The notes beneath the pieces are model-generated. The model did no database searches. It was not told the origin of the DNA and was given only the letters and a program-made list of their open reading frames with translations. From Desulfovibrio sp. DV (GTDB lineage: Bacteria; Desulfobacterota; Desulfovibrionia; Desulfovibrionales; Desulfovibrionaceae): a stretch of 35,513 nucleotides of DNA. The stretch covers positions 1 through 35,513 of the forward strand of contig NZ_MLBG01000038.1 in assembly GCF_001936595.1 (NCBI RefSeq), read 5' to 3'. Below, piece after piece: positions 16,043 through 24,464 of the stretch (within the stretch, counting starts at the first letter, position 1; the number at the start of each line of letters is the position of its first letter). A program made the translations under genes and the position numbers.

Positions 16043-17077
16043 ATGTACCCATATGCACGACTCGCAACGCTTCTGCTCCTGCTTCTCCTGGCTCTGTCGG
16101 GCTGCGCCAAACAGACGGCCAAGGCCCCGGACGAAGCGGCCGCCACCCCGGACAACGCCTCGCCCCTGCCCCCCGAGGCCGAAGTCAAGCCCGCGCCCGT
16201 AAGCGGCCTGCCGGCGGCAGTGCCGCCGGTGGTGGAAGCCCCCCAACCGGCGACGCCGCCGGCCGTCCCGGTTGTGCCCGAACAGGCCACCAAACAGGCG
16301 CTCGACCCCAAACCGGCCCGCACCGCGGCCATGGTCCCGCCGCGGTCCGAACCGGTCGAACCATCGCCGGACGCGCCGGCCAAAGCCAGACCGGACGCTG
16401 CCCCGGCTCCCGGAGCCCAGACGCCTGCGGCCGCCAAGGGCAAGGCCAAAAGCGACGGGCCGGCCGTAGCCGTGGTCGGCGATTCCCTGGCTGTGGGCGT
16501 TGGCATGACCATGGAAGCGCGCCTCAATAAGGCCGGGAATGTCGGTTGCCGGCCCATGGGCAAAATCTCCACCGGGCTCATTTCCAAAAAGAAATACGAT
16601 TGGGACAAGGAACTGGCCGAACTGCTGGCCCGGGAACGCATCAGCACCGTGGTGGTGGTCCTTGGCGGCAACGATGCCAACAACGCCATCGCCGGCAAGG
16701 CCGCCGGCACGCCGGAGTGGAATACGGCCTATGCCGACAAGGCCGAACGCTTCCTGCGCATCGCCGCCGATGCCCATGTGCAGGTGTTGTGGGTGGGGTT
16801 GCCGGCCATGAAGGAGGCGGCCTATTCCAAACGGGTGGCTGCGGTCAACGCGGCCGCAAAAACGGCCTGCTCCAAGGTGACGGGCTGCACCTATATGGAA
16901 GCCTCGGACATTTTCACCGACGAGGCCGGCAATTACGTCCAGGCCAAGACCATCGACGGCAAGACCGTTTCCCTTCGGGCCGGAGACGGCGTCCACATGA
17001 CCATGACCGGCTACGACCTGCTGTGCCGTCGGGTGCTCGACAAACTCGACCAGACCGGAGGCCGCCCCCGGCAGTAA
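16043..17077 (+). CDS. SGNH/GDSL-type hydrolase lipoprotein (DUF459-like)
   Basis: A 344-residue lipoprotein: lipobox LSGC with the acylated cysteine at 21, a Pro/Ala-rich tether of about 115 residues (22-138), then an SGNH-hydrolase domain. Block I is VVGDSLAVGVG with nucleophile S148, block III is LGGND (207-211) and block V is DGVHMT with D315 and H318. It should act outside the cytoplasmic membrane as an esterase or acyl-transferring enzyme, for example on cell-envelope glycans; the substrate is not evident. GGAG precedes the ATG. The DUF364 gene follows 14 bases downstream, possibly co-transcribed. Confidence 0.85.
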   Translation: MYPYARLATLLLLLLLALSGCAKQTAKAPDEAAATPDNASPLPPEAEVKPAPVSGLPAAVPPVVEAPQPATPPAVPVVPEQATKQALDPKPARTAAMVPPRSEPVEPSPDAPAKARPDAAPAPGAQTPAAAKGKAKSDGPAVAVVGDSLAVGVGMTMEARLNKAGNVGCRPMGKISTGLISKKKYDWDKELAELLARERISTVVVVLGGNDANNAIAGKAAGTPEWNTAYADKAERFLRIAADAHVQVLWVGLPAMKEAAYSKRVAAVNAAAKTACSKVTGCTYMEASDIFTDEAGNYVQAKTIDGKTVSLRAGDGVHMTMTGYDLLCRRVLDKLDQTGGRPRQ

Positions 17078-17091
17078 CGGAGCCGTTGACC

Positions 17092-17871
17092 ATGCGAAGA
17101 CAGACGCCTCAATCCGAGATTTTGCGCGCCCTGGTGGAGGAAACCCGCGGCCATCCGGATGCACCTCTTGAAGCCGTGACCACGGGAACCTGCCTGGTGG
17201 CCGCAGCCTCAAGGCAGCTTGGCCTGGCCTCCCTGGTTTCCCATGTCCTGGCCGGCCTCGCCCCGCTGCCGGCCGCACCCGCCCCGGCCACGGCCCATGC
17301 CGCCGCCGGGCTGTTGCTCGATGCGGCAGCGGCCAATACCGACGCGGCCTCCCTGGCCATGGCCGCCGTCAACTCCCTGCTGCCGTCGCCGGCCGAGGCC
17401 ACGACCGCAGCCGGCCAGGATGTGCTGCTCACCTATGGCCGCGGCAGGCGCGTGGCTGTGGTCGGCCATTTCCCGTTCGTGGAAAAATTGCGGGATTCGT
17501 TTGCCGATTTCCAGGTGCTGGAAAAACGGCCCAAGCCCGGCGACCTGCCGGCGGACAAAGCCGGCGAGATACTCCCGCGGGCCGAGGTGGTGGCCATCAC
17601 CGGCACAACGCTTTTAAACGGCACCCTGGCCGGCCTGCTGGCCGCCTGCCGCCCGGACGCCCTGGTCATCCTGCTCGGCCCGACCACGCCCTTTGCAGGG
17701 AGCCTTTTTGCCTGCGGCATCGATGTCCTGGCCGGCTGCGACGTGCCCGATCCTGACGCGGCCCTGGCCGGCATCCGGGCCGGCAACTGCTTCAAGGGTC
17801 TTCATGGCGTGCGGCAATTGACCTGGGTGCGGCCGGGACTGGGCAAGGAAGCAGCAACTCCGGCCGCCTGA
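17092..17871 (+). CDS. DUF4213/DUF364 protein (putative heavy-metal chelation domain)
   Basis: A 259-residue cytosolic protein. The N-terminal 100 residues resemble DUF4213, with TTGTCLVAAASRQLGLASLV and TDAASLAMAAVNSLL. The C-terminal part is the Rossmann-like DUF364: RVAVVGHFPFVEKLRDSF, then ITGTTLLNGTLAGLLAAC, LVILLGPTTPFAGSLFACG and DVLAGCDVPDPDAAL. Family members are often near molybdenum or other metal-handling genes and have been proposed to bind metal chelates; no such gene is adjacent here. It follows the SGNH lipoprotein by 14 bases. Function in this organism unknown. Confidence 0.8.
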   Translation: MRRQTPQSEILRALVEETRGHPDAPLEAVTTGTCLVAAASRQLGLASLVSHVLAGLAPLPAAPAPATAHAAAGLLLDAAAANTDAASLAMAAVNSLLPSPAEATTAAGQDVLLTYGRGRRVAVVGHFPFVEKLRDSFADFQVLEKRPKPGDLPADKAGEILPRAEVVAITGTTLLNGTLAGLLAACRPDALVILLGPTTPFAGSLFACGIDVLAGCDVPDPDAALAGIRAGNCFKGLHGVRQLTWVRPGLGKEAATPAA

Positions 17872-17886
17872 CCGCTTTTGAGCCTC

Positions 17887-17912
17887 CCGGACAGGGGCAG
17901 GCCCCTTCCCGG
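17887..17912. terminator. Weak hairpin between convergent genes
   Basis: Outer ccgg/ccgg and inner aggggc/gcccct segments form a short two-part stem in the 61-bp gap between the DUF364 and nhaA stop codons. There is no T-run on either strand, so termination is only suggested by location. Confidence 0.35.
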
Positions 17913-17932
17913 TCTGCAGTGTCCGATCCCGG

Positions 17933-19279
17933 CTACTGCGGGCCGGGCTCGACCCGGCGCAGGACCAGATAGCCAAGCACCCCGGCCAGGGTCGAGGTGG
18001 CCAAAATCGCCACCTTGGCCTTGGCCGCCACTGCATCCGCCTCGCCAAAGGCCAGCCCGGCGATGAAGATGGACATGGTGAAGCCGATGCCGGCCAGAAC
18101 CGACGCGCCATAGTAATGCAAAAGCCGCATCCCCTGGGGCAAGGCAGCCAGCCCCAGCCGGAACATGGCAACGCAGGCCAGAAAGATGCCGAGCTGCTTG
18201 CCGGCGAACAACCCCAGGAAAATCCCCAGCGACACCGGCTCGACCAGCCCTGCCCCGGCCTGTCCGGTAAGCGGGACGCCGGCATTGGCCAGGGCGAAAA
18301 GCGGCATGATGCCATAAGACACCCAGGGATGCAGGGCATGCTCGATGCGCGGCAGGGGAGCGCTGGCCCGGCGGCAGGCCCCCTCCAGATTTTCCAGCGT
18401 GCCCTGCATGGTCTTGTTGGCCAAAAGGACCTGTCCCGGTTCCATGGAAGCGGCAAAACAGTCCAGGAGTCGTCTGGCCTTGTGCAAAAACGCCCCGGCC
18501 GGAATGCGGGTGCGGGCCGGAATGGCCATGGCCGCCAGCACCCCGGCCACGGTGGCGTGGACGCCGGATTTGAGAAAGGCCAGCCACATGATAGAGCCAA
18601 GGATGGTGTAGACTGCAGGATGGCGCGCGCCGGCAGCGTTCATGGCCAGCATGGCCACGAACATGGCCCCGCCGACCACCAGCGAGACCAGGGAAATATC
18701 GCCGGAATAAAAAAGGGCTATGACCAGCACCGCGCCGATGTCGTCCACAATGGCCACGGCCGCCAAAAAGACCTTGAGGCCAACCGGCACCCGGTCGCCC
18801 AGAAGCGAGAGAATCCCCAGGGCAAAGGCGATGTCCGTGGCCATGGGCACGCCCCAGCCGGCCATGGTCGGCTCTCCCCGGTTGAGCCAGGCGTAGAGCA
18901 GCGCCGGCACCACCATGCCGCCCACTGCCGCGGCCACGGGCAAGACGGCCTGTCCCAGGCTGTTGAGTTCCCCGACCAGGACCTCCCGTTTGATCTCAAG
19001 CCCAACCATGAAAAAAAACACGGCCATCAGCCCGTCGTTGATCCAATGGAGCAGGGTCTTGGACAGGACCATGTCGCCAAAGCCCAGGCTGACCGGTGTC
19101 TCCCACAGGGCGAAATAAGCCGGAGCCAGAGGCGAGTTGGCCCAGATGAGGGCAATGACGGTGCAGGCGATAAGCATAAGCCCGCCCGAGGCCTGAATGT
19201 GACTGAAACGTCGAAACGGGGCCAGAGCCTGCTCCAGCAACGGCAGCGGCTGCGTTTCGTTATGAGCTTTATTTTCCAT
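17933..19279 (-). CDS. nhaA: Na+/H+ antiporter NhaA
   Basis: A 448-residue inner-membrane antiporter that exchanges cytoplasmic Na+ for external protons. Motifs: LLHWINDGLMAVFFFMVGLE (77-96); ATDIAFALGILSLLG with D149, equivalent to the conserved D133 of E. coli; VAIVDDIGAVLVIALFYSG with the ion-binding pair D179/D180; and IGFTMSIFIAGLAF near the end. It is longer than the E. coli protein (388) because of an N-terminal tail and a loop between about 260 and 320. GGAG precedes the ATG at 19279. It stands alone, divergent from dus and convergent with the DUF364 gene. Confidence 0.95.
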   Translation of the reverse strand: MENKAHNETQPLPLLEQALAPFRRFSHIQASGGLMLIACTVIALIWANSPLAPAYFALWETPVSLGFGDMVLSKTLLHWINDGLMAVFFFMVGLEIKREVLVGELNSLGQAVLPVAAAVGGMVVPALLYAWLNRGEPTMAGWGVPMATDIAFALGILSLLGDRVPVGLKVFLAAVAIVDDIGAVLVIALFYSGDISLVSLVVGGAMFVAMLAMNAAGARHPAVYTILGSIMWLAFLKSGVHATVAGVLAAMAIPARTRIPAGAFLHKARRLLDCFAASMEPGQVLLANKTMQGTLENLEGACRRASAPLPRIEHALHPWVSYGIMPLFALANAGVPLTGQAGAGLVEPVSLGIFLGLFAGKQLGIFLACVAMFRLGLAALPQGMRLLHYYGASVLAGIGFTMSIFIAGLAFGEADAVAAKAKVAILATSTLAGVLGYLVLRRVEPGPQ

Positions 19280-19641
19280 GCAACTCCAACAACGACCCAG
19301 GGCGCAGACGGCCCGGGGACATACTTTTTCCGGCCACGTCGAAACATCTCCGACAGGCGGCTTTGGCCTGAGGGTACACGAGAGAGGCTCGCCGGGGCAA
19401 GACAATGCGGATCCGAACCCTCTCCGGGCCTTCCTTCCCCGCGCCTTCCCCCTGTCCCGGCGCGGCATTGGCCCGTCCTTGGGCCATGGCCCGACAACAT
19501 CCGGCCCAAAGCCATCGCAGACGGCCCCAGATCCGGATGGCCCGTGTTGCAGTACCGGGCCGGCCGGATACAGCCGCGCCAGCCGGCCATTGCTCCCGGC
19601 CCGGCCTTAGGCTATGAAACCGGGAGGAACACACTCGCCCC
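19280..19641. other. 362-bp divergent intergenic region between nhaA and dus
   Basis: Should contain the promoters of both genes. On the nhaA side is a short hairpin (CAGGC 19354-19358, GCCTG 19366-19370) within a leader that could be structured, but I could not match it to a known sodium or other riboswitch. On the dus side TTGCTC-17-TATGAA at 19590-19618 is promoter-like but too close to the gene's GGGAGG site to be convincing. No coding sequence recognised. Confidence 0.5.
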
Positions 19642-20637
19642 ATGCTGCACCCCCTTATCGCTCCCCACGCTCCCTGGCTGGCTCCCCTGGCCGGATTTTC
19701 CGATCTGCCGTTTCGCCTGCTGTGCCGCGAACTCGGGGCAGCCGTTGCCGTCACGGAAATGGTCAGCGCCAAAGGCCTGCTCTATGATTCGCGAAACACC
19801 CGCCGGCTGCTGGACACCTGCCCGGCCGACAGCCCGCTGGTTGTCCAGCTCTTCAGTTCGGAGCCCGACTGTCTTTACCGGGCCGCCGTTGCCCTGGCCG
19901 GGGATGGTTTCACCTATTTCGATCTCAACTGCGGCTGCTCGGTGCGAAAGGTCATCAAAACCGGAGCCGGCGCAGCCCTTCTGGACGACCCCGACTGGCT
20001 GGTCGGTTGCGCCGCAGCCATGGTCCGGGCCCTTGGTCCGGGCCGGGTCGGGGTGAAACTGCGCCTGGGCCCCAGGCCGCCGGCCCGGGTGGACCTGGAT
20101 CTGGCCCCCAGGCTGGCCGATGCCGGAGTCTCCTGGCTGACCCTCCATCCCCGCCACGCCAGCCAGGGATTTTCCGGCACGGCCAACCACGACGCCCTGG
20201 CCGCCTTTGTGGCCGCCTCGCCGCTGCCGGTCCTGGCCAGCGGCGACCTCATGGCCGCCGAGGACGGCCGGCGGGTCCTGGCCCACACCGGCGCGGCCGG
20301 CGTCATGTACGCCCGGGGTGCCCTGGCCGATCCGCGCATTTTCGCCCGCCACGCCGCCCTGCTGCCCCAGACGCCGGAAACCCCGGGTCCGGCCCTGCCG
20401 CCGGTGTGCGAGGTCATCCGCCGCCACGCCGCCCTTTGCCGGGAGTATGCCGACGACCGGCAGGCGCTGTTGCGGATGCGAACGGCCGTGCCGCGCTACC
20501 TGCGCGACCTGCCGGGCTGCCGGGCCCTTCGCGACCGGCTGTGCCGGGTGGAATCCTGGGACGAACTGGCCCACATCGTCGACGAGGCCGAGGCCCTTGG
20601 CACTGCCCCACTTCAAGCTCCCGGAGAAACCGCATGA
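19642..20637 (+). CDS. tRNA-dihydrouridine synthase (Dus family)
   Basis: A 331-residue FMN enzyme that reduces uridines to dihydrouridine in tRNA. N-terminal APLAGFSDLPFRLLCRELG is the FMN-binding start of the family and TEMVSAKGLLY follows. The catalytic site is DLNCGCSVRKVIKTGAGAAL (94-113), with C99 in the position of the usual GC(P) cysteine. LHPRHASQGFSGTANH corresponds to the LHGRTRxQxYxGxADW block. The Dus B/C subgroup was not settled. A GGGAGG site lies rather far (about 14 bases) from the ATG. Its stop overlaps the ispH start by four bases, so the two are translationally coupled. Confidence 0.92.
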   Translation: MLHPLIAPHAPWLAPLAGFSDLPFRLLCRELGAAVAVTEMVSAKGLLYDSRNTRRLLDTCPADSPLVVQLFSSEPDCLYRAAVALAGDGFTYFDLNCGCSVRKVIKTGAGAALLDDPDWLVGCAAAMVRALGPGRVGVKLRLGPRPPARVDLDLAPRLADAGVSWLTLHPRHASQGFSGTANHDALAAFVAASPLPVLASGDLMAAEDGRRVLAHTGAAGVMYARGALADPRIFARHAALLPQTPETPGPALPPVCEVIRRHAALCREYADDRQALLRMRTAVPRYLRDLPGCRALRDRLCRVESWDELAHIVDEAEALGTAPLQAPGETA

Positions 20638-21491
20638 AACTGCTTCGCGCCGAAACCGCCGGGTTCTGCATGGGCGTGGACCTGGCGCTCAAAAAACTCA
20701 CTTCGCTCATTGACACCCCGACCGGGGAGGTGGCCAAAACCATTGTCACCTTCGGTCCCATCATCCACAATCCCCAGGTGCTGGAGGAATTCGCGGCCAA
20801 GGGCGTCGGCGTGGTCAACGACCCGGCCGACATCCCCGGCCACGCCACGGTGGTCATCCGGGCCCACGGCATCCCCGAGCCGGTGCGCCAAGCCATAAAA
20901 ACCCGGGGCGCGCAACTGGTCGACGCCACCTGCCCCAAGGTCAAAAAGGCCCAGACCCTCATTTTCGCCCAGGCCCGCCATGGCAAGGTGCTGCTGCTTT
21001 TCGGCGAGGAGGACCATCCCGAGGTCAAGGGCCTTTTGAGCTACGCCACGGCCGGGGCCTATGTCTTTGATTCCATGGCCGAATTGGAAGAGTTGAGCCT
21101 GCCGCATGGCCCGGCCTATTTTCTGGCCGCCCAGACCACCCAGGACGAACAGGAATTCCTGCGCATCAGGGATTACCTGAAGGATCGTTTCGGAACCGAA
21201 CTGGCAGTGCTCTCCACCATCTGCAATGCCACCATGAACCGACAGCAGGAAGCCATGGATCTGGCTGCGGCGGTCGATTTTCTGGTCGTGGTCGGCGGGC
21301 GCGACTCCGGCAACACCAGACGCCTGGCCCAGGTGGCCCGGACCGCCGGCACGCCGTCCGTCCATGTGGAGACCGCAGACGAGCTCTCCCCGGAGATGTT
21401 TGCCAATTACCACACAATCGGCTTGACAGCCGGCGCTTCAACACCGAAGAAAATAATTGACCGCGTCCAGCAAGTGCTGGAATCATACTAG
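20634..21491 (+). CDS. ispH: 4-hydroxy-3-methylbut-2-enyl diphosphate reductase IspH
   Basis: A 285-residue [4Fe-4S] enzyme of the last step of the MEP isoprenoid pathway, making IPP and DMAPP. The three cluster cysteines are at C12 (AGFCMGVD), C100 (VDATCPKVKKAQ) and C197 (LSTICNATMNRQ). Substrate-binding segments VIRAHGIPEPV, AQTTQDEQEF and VVVGGRDSGNTRRLA are intact. Length is normal for a bacterial IspH. The ATG overlaps the dus stop (ATGA). Confidence 0.96.
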   Translation: MKLLRAETAGFCMGVDLALKKLTSLIDTPTGEVAKTIVTFGPIIHNPQVLEEFAAKGVGVVNDPADIPGHATVVIRAHGIPEPVRQAIKTRGAQLVDATCPKVKKAQTLIFAQARHGKVLLLFGEEDHPEVKGLLSYATAGAYVFDSMAELEELSLPHGPAYFLAAQTTQDEQEFLRIRDYLKDRFGTELAVLSTICNATMNRQQEAMDLAAAVDFLVVVGGRDSGNTRRLAQVARTAGTPSVHVETADELSPEMFANYHTIGLTAGASTPKKIIDRVQQVLESY

Positions 21492-21613
21492 GCAACTGGC
21501 GCAGAACCCAGGGTATTCCCGGGCACGAGCACTGTTGCTGATCACACGGATTTAACGCCGATGCCATGTCGCCGCCGAAAAGGGCGACCCTGGCACGACC
21601 TGGGGAGACCCCG

Positions 21614-22603
21614 ATGGCCCAGACCAATATCCTTCTTGAAGCCGGTACCAACGAGCTTGAGATCGTGGAGTTTTTCATTGACGAACCCACGGCCTCCTCG
21701 TTTACCGCCAATGCGCCGGAAGTTGCCGGCCACTACCGCGGCTACTACGGGGTCAACGTGGCCAAGGTCCTGGAGATCATCCGCCTGCCCAAGGTCACGG
21801 GGATGCCGGAAGTGTCCCATCCAAGCGTGCTTGGGGCCTTTAATCTGCGCAACCACATCATCCCCCTGGTGGATTTGAGCGTGTGGCTCGACAAAACGCG
21901 CCAGGACACCGAATCGCCCAAGGTCATCGTCACGGAATTTAACAATGTCACCACCTCCTTTCTGGTTTCCGGCGTCACCCGCATCCACCGCATGAGCTGG
22001 GAGGCCGTGGAACCGCCCAACCGCTATGTCTCCAAAATGAGCGGCGATTCCATCACCGGCGTGGTCAAGCTTGAGGACCGCATCGTTTTTCTCCTGGACC
22101 TGGAAAAAATCGTGGCCGACCTCAACCCCAATCTCGGCCTGCGTCTGGACATGAGCATCGAGTGGAACTCGGCCAGCCGCTACCGGGCGCTTGTTGCCGA
22201 CGATTCCGTACTCGTGCGCGAAATGCTCAAGGACCTGCTCAACAAGGCCGGCTTCGACGTCACTGCCGTGCAAAACGGCCGCGAAGCCTGGGACCTGCTG
22301 GCCCAGATCAAGGAAAAATCGGAAAACGAGCAGCAGCCCCTGACCAACTTCGTCCATGTCATGGTGGCCGATATCGAAATGCCGGCCATGGACGGCCACA
22401 ACCTGACCAAGCGCATCAAGGAAGACCCGGTCCTGCGGGAATTGCCGGTCATCCTTTTCTCGTCGCTTATTACCGACAAGCTGCGCCACAAGGGCGAGGC
22501 GGTCGGGGCCGACGACCAGATTTCCAAACCCGATGTCAGCCAGCTGGCCATGCGGGCCAAGGTGCTCATCGAACGCAAGATCAATCAACTGACCGCCGCC
22601 TGA
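21614..22603 (+). CDS. cheV: CheV-type chemotaxis coupling protein (CheW plus receiver)
   Basis: A 329-residue protein. The N-terminal CheW-like domain spans about 10-165 (LEIVEFFIDE, YYGVNVAKVLEIIRLPKV, LRNHIIPLVDLSVWL). The C-terminal receiver spans about 190-325: ALVADDSVLVREML acidic pocket, phospho-accepting Asp in VMVADIEMPAMDGHNL, and SKPD lysine near the end. It links chemoreceptors to CheA and is adjusted by phosphorylation. The ATG at 21614 (GGGGAG upstream) was preferred to an earlier in-frame ATG at 21566 because the domain begins just after it. No other chemotaxis genes are in the window, so it is probably an isolated CheV. Confidence 0.92.
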   Translation: MAQTNILLEAGTNELEIVEFFIDEPTASSFTANAPEVAGHYRGYYGVNVAKVLEIIRLPKVTGMPEVSHPSVLGAFNLRNHIIPLVDLSVWLDKTRQDTESPKVIVTEFNNVTTSFLVSGVTRIHRMSWEAVEPPNRYVSKMSGDSITGVVKLEDRIVFLLDLEKIVADLNPNLGLRLDMSIEWNSASRYRALVADDSVLVREMLKDLLNKAGFDVTAVQNGREAWDLLAQIKEKSENEQQPLTNFVHVMVADIEMPAMDGHNLTKRIKEDPVLRELPVILFSSLITDKLRHKGEAVGADDQISKPDVSQLAMRAKVLIERKINQLTAA

Positions 22604-22620
22604 GGGCATCTGCCGTCGCC

Positions 22621-22644
22621 CGGGCCGGGTCCCTCCCCGGCCCG
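22621..22644 (+). other. GC-rich hairpin after cheV
   Basis: Arms cgggccggg and cccggcccg form a perfect 9-bp stem with a 6-base loop, 17 bases after the cheV stop and about 20 bases before the next ATG. No T-run follows, so it could be a weak terminator or simply a structured gap. Confidence 0.45.
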
Positions 22645-22664
22645 CGACACGGTAAAGGCTGCCC

Positions 22665-24326
22665 ATGTCCCAACGCCCCGACACTGCTCCTGAAAAAGAC
22701 CGCAAAGACTGTAACCGCCAGGACGCCGCAGCAGACTGCACGGGCATCCCCGGTCCCGACCGGATGCTGGCGTCGCCCGGACCGGGCTTCGGCCGAGCCC
22801 CCTTGGCAGAGGGCGGGACGGACAAGGCGGTATTCATGCGTTGCGACCTGTCCCTCGACCTCTTTGCGCCCAACCAACCCATCTCCCCCTACCTGGTCGA
22901 TTGGCGGCAGGCCTTTGCCGATCTGGACCCGGCCGCCTCGGCTCCGGCCGCCCTGGTCTTCGACCGGGGTCCCTACCCGCCGGTCATCGAGCGCCTGCGC
23001 CTGCCGCTTTCCCCGGATGCCCAGGGCAAACGCCTCATCGAATTGTACCTCTCCGCCCTTGTGAACAACGTCGTGTGCACGGCCGGAGCCAAACGGGCGA
23101 CCCTGGCCGCCGCCCCCGGCCTCGACCCCGGCATCCTTGCGGCCGTGCGCTCGAACCTGTTGCTCCATCCGGACAGTTTTTCCGACATGTCCCTGTATTT
23201 TCTGCACAGGCTCATCGAATCCGTTTTTGGCGAAGGACTTGTCATCGACGCTGCAGCCGGCCTGCTGCTGGAGCAGGTTCCCGGAAGCGGCCGCGCCGCC
23301 GGGTCCGACGCTGCCGCGCCGCTTCGGCCGGGGCTGGCCCTGGCCATCAATATCGGCCAGCATCTGACGAGCTGGGGATTGGTGCGCCTGACCGCCGACG
23401 GCGGGTGCCAGGTCATGGACCTGACCCGCCGCAAAACCTGTCCGGGCGAGGCGCATTGCTGCCTCACCGAGGCAATCGGCGGCATTGTCGCGGCAGCCAG
23501 GCGCAGCCTTGGTCCGGCTGCCGCGGCAGTGGAGGCTGTGGGCATCGCTGTCGCCGCCACGGTGCTGGACGGCATGGTACGGCCGGTGGCCGAGTTCGGG
23601 CTGTTCGCCGCCTGCCCGAATGCCGCCCTGGGCGGCGCTGCCGAAGCCATCCGGCAGGTGGTGGCCCAGGCCTTTCCGGGCCGGCCCGGTGTCGTCATAA
23701 ACGACGCCAGGGCCCAGGCGCTGTTTGCCTACCACCACGGTGGCGGCCGTCAGGCGGTCGGCGGCGGCCATCTGCTGACCGTGCGTCTGGGAGCCTGCCC
23801 CTGTGTCCATGTTCTGGATGCAAACGGCCACAGTGCCCCGGGTTTTGACGAATACGGCTGGCTGGTCACCCGGGCCTGTCCGTCACGGCCGGGGGCAACG
23901 CTTTTTTCCACCCCGCGGATGCCGCTCTCGCACTATGGCGTGGCCATGGCCGCCCACGAATTGGGACTGCTCACCCGCTACGGCCTTGGCATCGAAGAAG
24001 CCATTCCCTTTTTCCATGGCCGCCTGACCGGCCCGGACGCCCGGGCCGCCCGGGAAGCCGCCGGCGTCTACGCCATCCTGGGGGCGCATCTGGCCATGCT
24101 GGCTGCTGAAATCCACCGCACCCGCCCCATCGGCGCGGTCCTGGTGCCGGGTTCCCGGGCCAACCGCCTGGACGTAGCCGCCTTTGCGGCCATGCGCGCC
24201 GGGTTTGAGGCCTTTGCCCTGGGCCGGCCCCTGGTTCCGCAGGGGATCGAACTGCTCCTGATTGAGGACGCCTCGGCCGAGGCCGGCCTGGTGGGCGCGG
24301 CCCGGGCCGCCCTGTCGCCGGACTGA
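22665..24326 (+). CDS. Degenerate ROK-like (actin/hexokinase-fold) protein of unknown function
   Basis: A 553-residue protein I cannot assign firmly. An N-terminal stretch of about 55 residues looks unstructured. Residues about 56-200 form a helical region (DLSLDLFAPNQPISPYLVDW). From about 220 it resembles ROK-family kinase/repressor folds: LALAINIGQHLTSWGLVRL at the phosphate-1 position, AVGIAVAATVLDG, VVINDARAQALFAYHHGG where ROK proteins have the catalytic Asp, and a later GFDEYGWLVT. The usual DxGGT loop, the GTGIGGG loop and the ROK zinc-binding HxxCxCGxxGC motif are absent. It may be a non-catalytic sensor. AAAGG lies 7 bases before the ATG; an internal ATG at 22836 is an alternative. 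It follows cheV after a short hairpin. Confidence 0.6.
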   Translation: MSQRPDTAPEKDRKDCNRQDAAADCTGIPGPDRMLASPGPGFGRAPLAEGGTDKAVFMRCDLSLDLFAPNQPISPYLVDWRQAFADLDPAASAPAALVFDRGPYPPVIERLRLPLSPDAQGKRLIELYLSALVNNVVCTAGAKRATLAAAPGLDPGILAAVRSNLLLHPDSFSDMSLYFLHRLIESVFGEGLVIDAAAGLLLEQVPGSGRAAGSDAAAPLRPGLALAINIGQHLTSWGLVRLTADGGCQVMDLTRRKTCPGEAHCCLTEAIGGIVAAARRSLGPAAAAVEAVGIAVAATVLDGMVRPVAEFGLFAACPNAALGGAAEAIRQVVAQAFPGRPGVVINDARAQALFAYHHGGGRQAVGGGHLLTVRLGACPCVHVLDANGHSAPGFDEYGWLVTRACPSRPGATLFSTPRMPLSHYGVAMAAHELGLLTRYGLGIEEAIPFFHGRLTGPDARAAREAAGVYAILGAHLAMLAAEIHRTRPIGAVLVPGSRANRLDVAAFAAMRAGFEAFALGRPLVPQGIELLLIEDASAEAGLVGAARAALSPD

Positions 24327-24389
24327 TCCGCAGCACCGGGCACGGCAACCGGCCCCGGGCTTGGCAACGCACCGGGCCTGCGTCTCCTT

Positions 24390-24417
24390 TTGACACTCCC
24401 CCCCCTTTGTGCTTAAT
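24390..24417 (+). promoter_or_regulatory. Sigma-70 promoter for the TPR-iorAB-regulator operon
   Basis: TTGACA (24390-24395), a C-rich 16-base spacer and CTTAAT (24412-24417) form a consensus -35 and a four-of-six -10. The start would be near 24424, about 40 bases before the ATG at 24465. Confidence 0.6.
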
Positions 24418-24464
24418 TGAACCCCCTTTTTCATGAAACTCGTACGCGCTTTGGAGGCGTTTGC

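Noticed and set aside
19280-19400. Sodium or other riboswitch in the nhaA leader
   Set aside because: Only a short 5-bp hairpin could be found; no known consensus matched.
18116-20056. 646-codon plus-strand frame across nhaA and into dus
   Set aside because: Antisense to nhaA and out of frame with dus; no domain.
21556-21566. GCCGATGC upstream of cheV as a sigma-28 -10 box
   Set aside because: No TAAAGTTT-like -35 at the required spacing.
21588-21604. TGGCACG upstream of cheV as a sigma-54 -24 box
   Set aside because: The matching -12 position reads GGGG, not TTGC.
21542-22882. 446-codon minus-strand frame across cheV and the next gene start
   Set aside because: Shadow of CheV; no ribosome site or domain.
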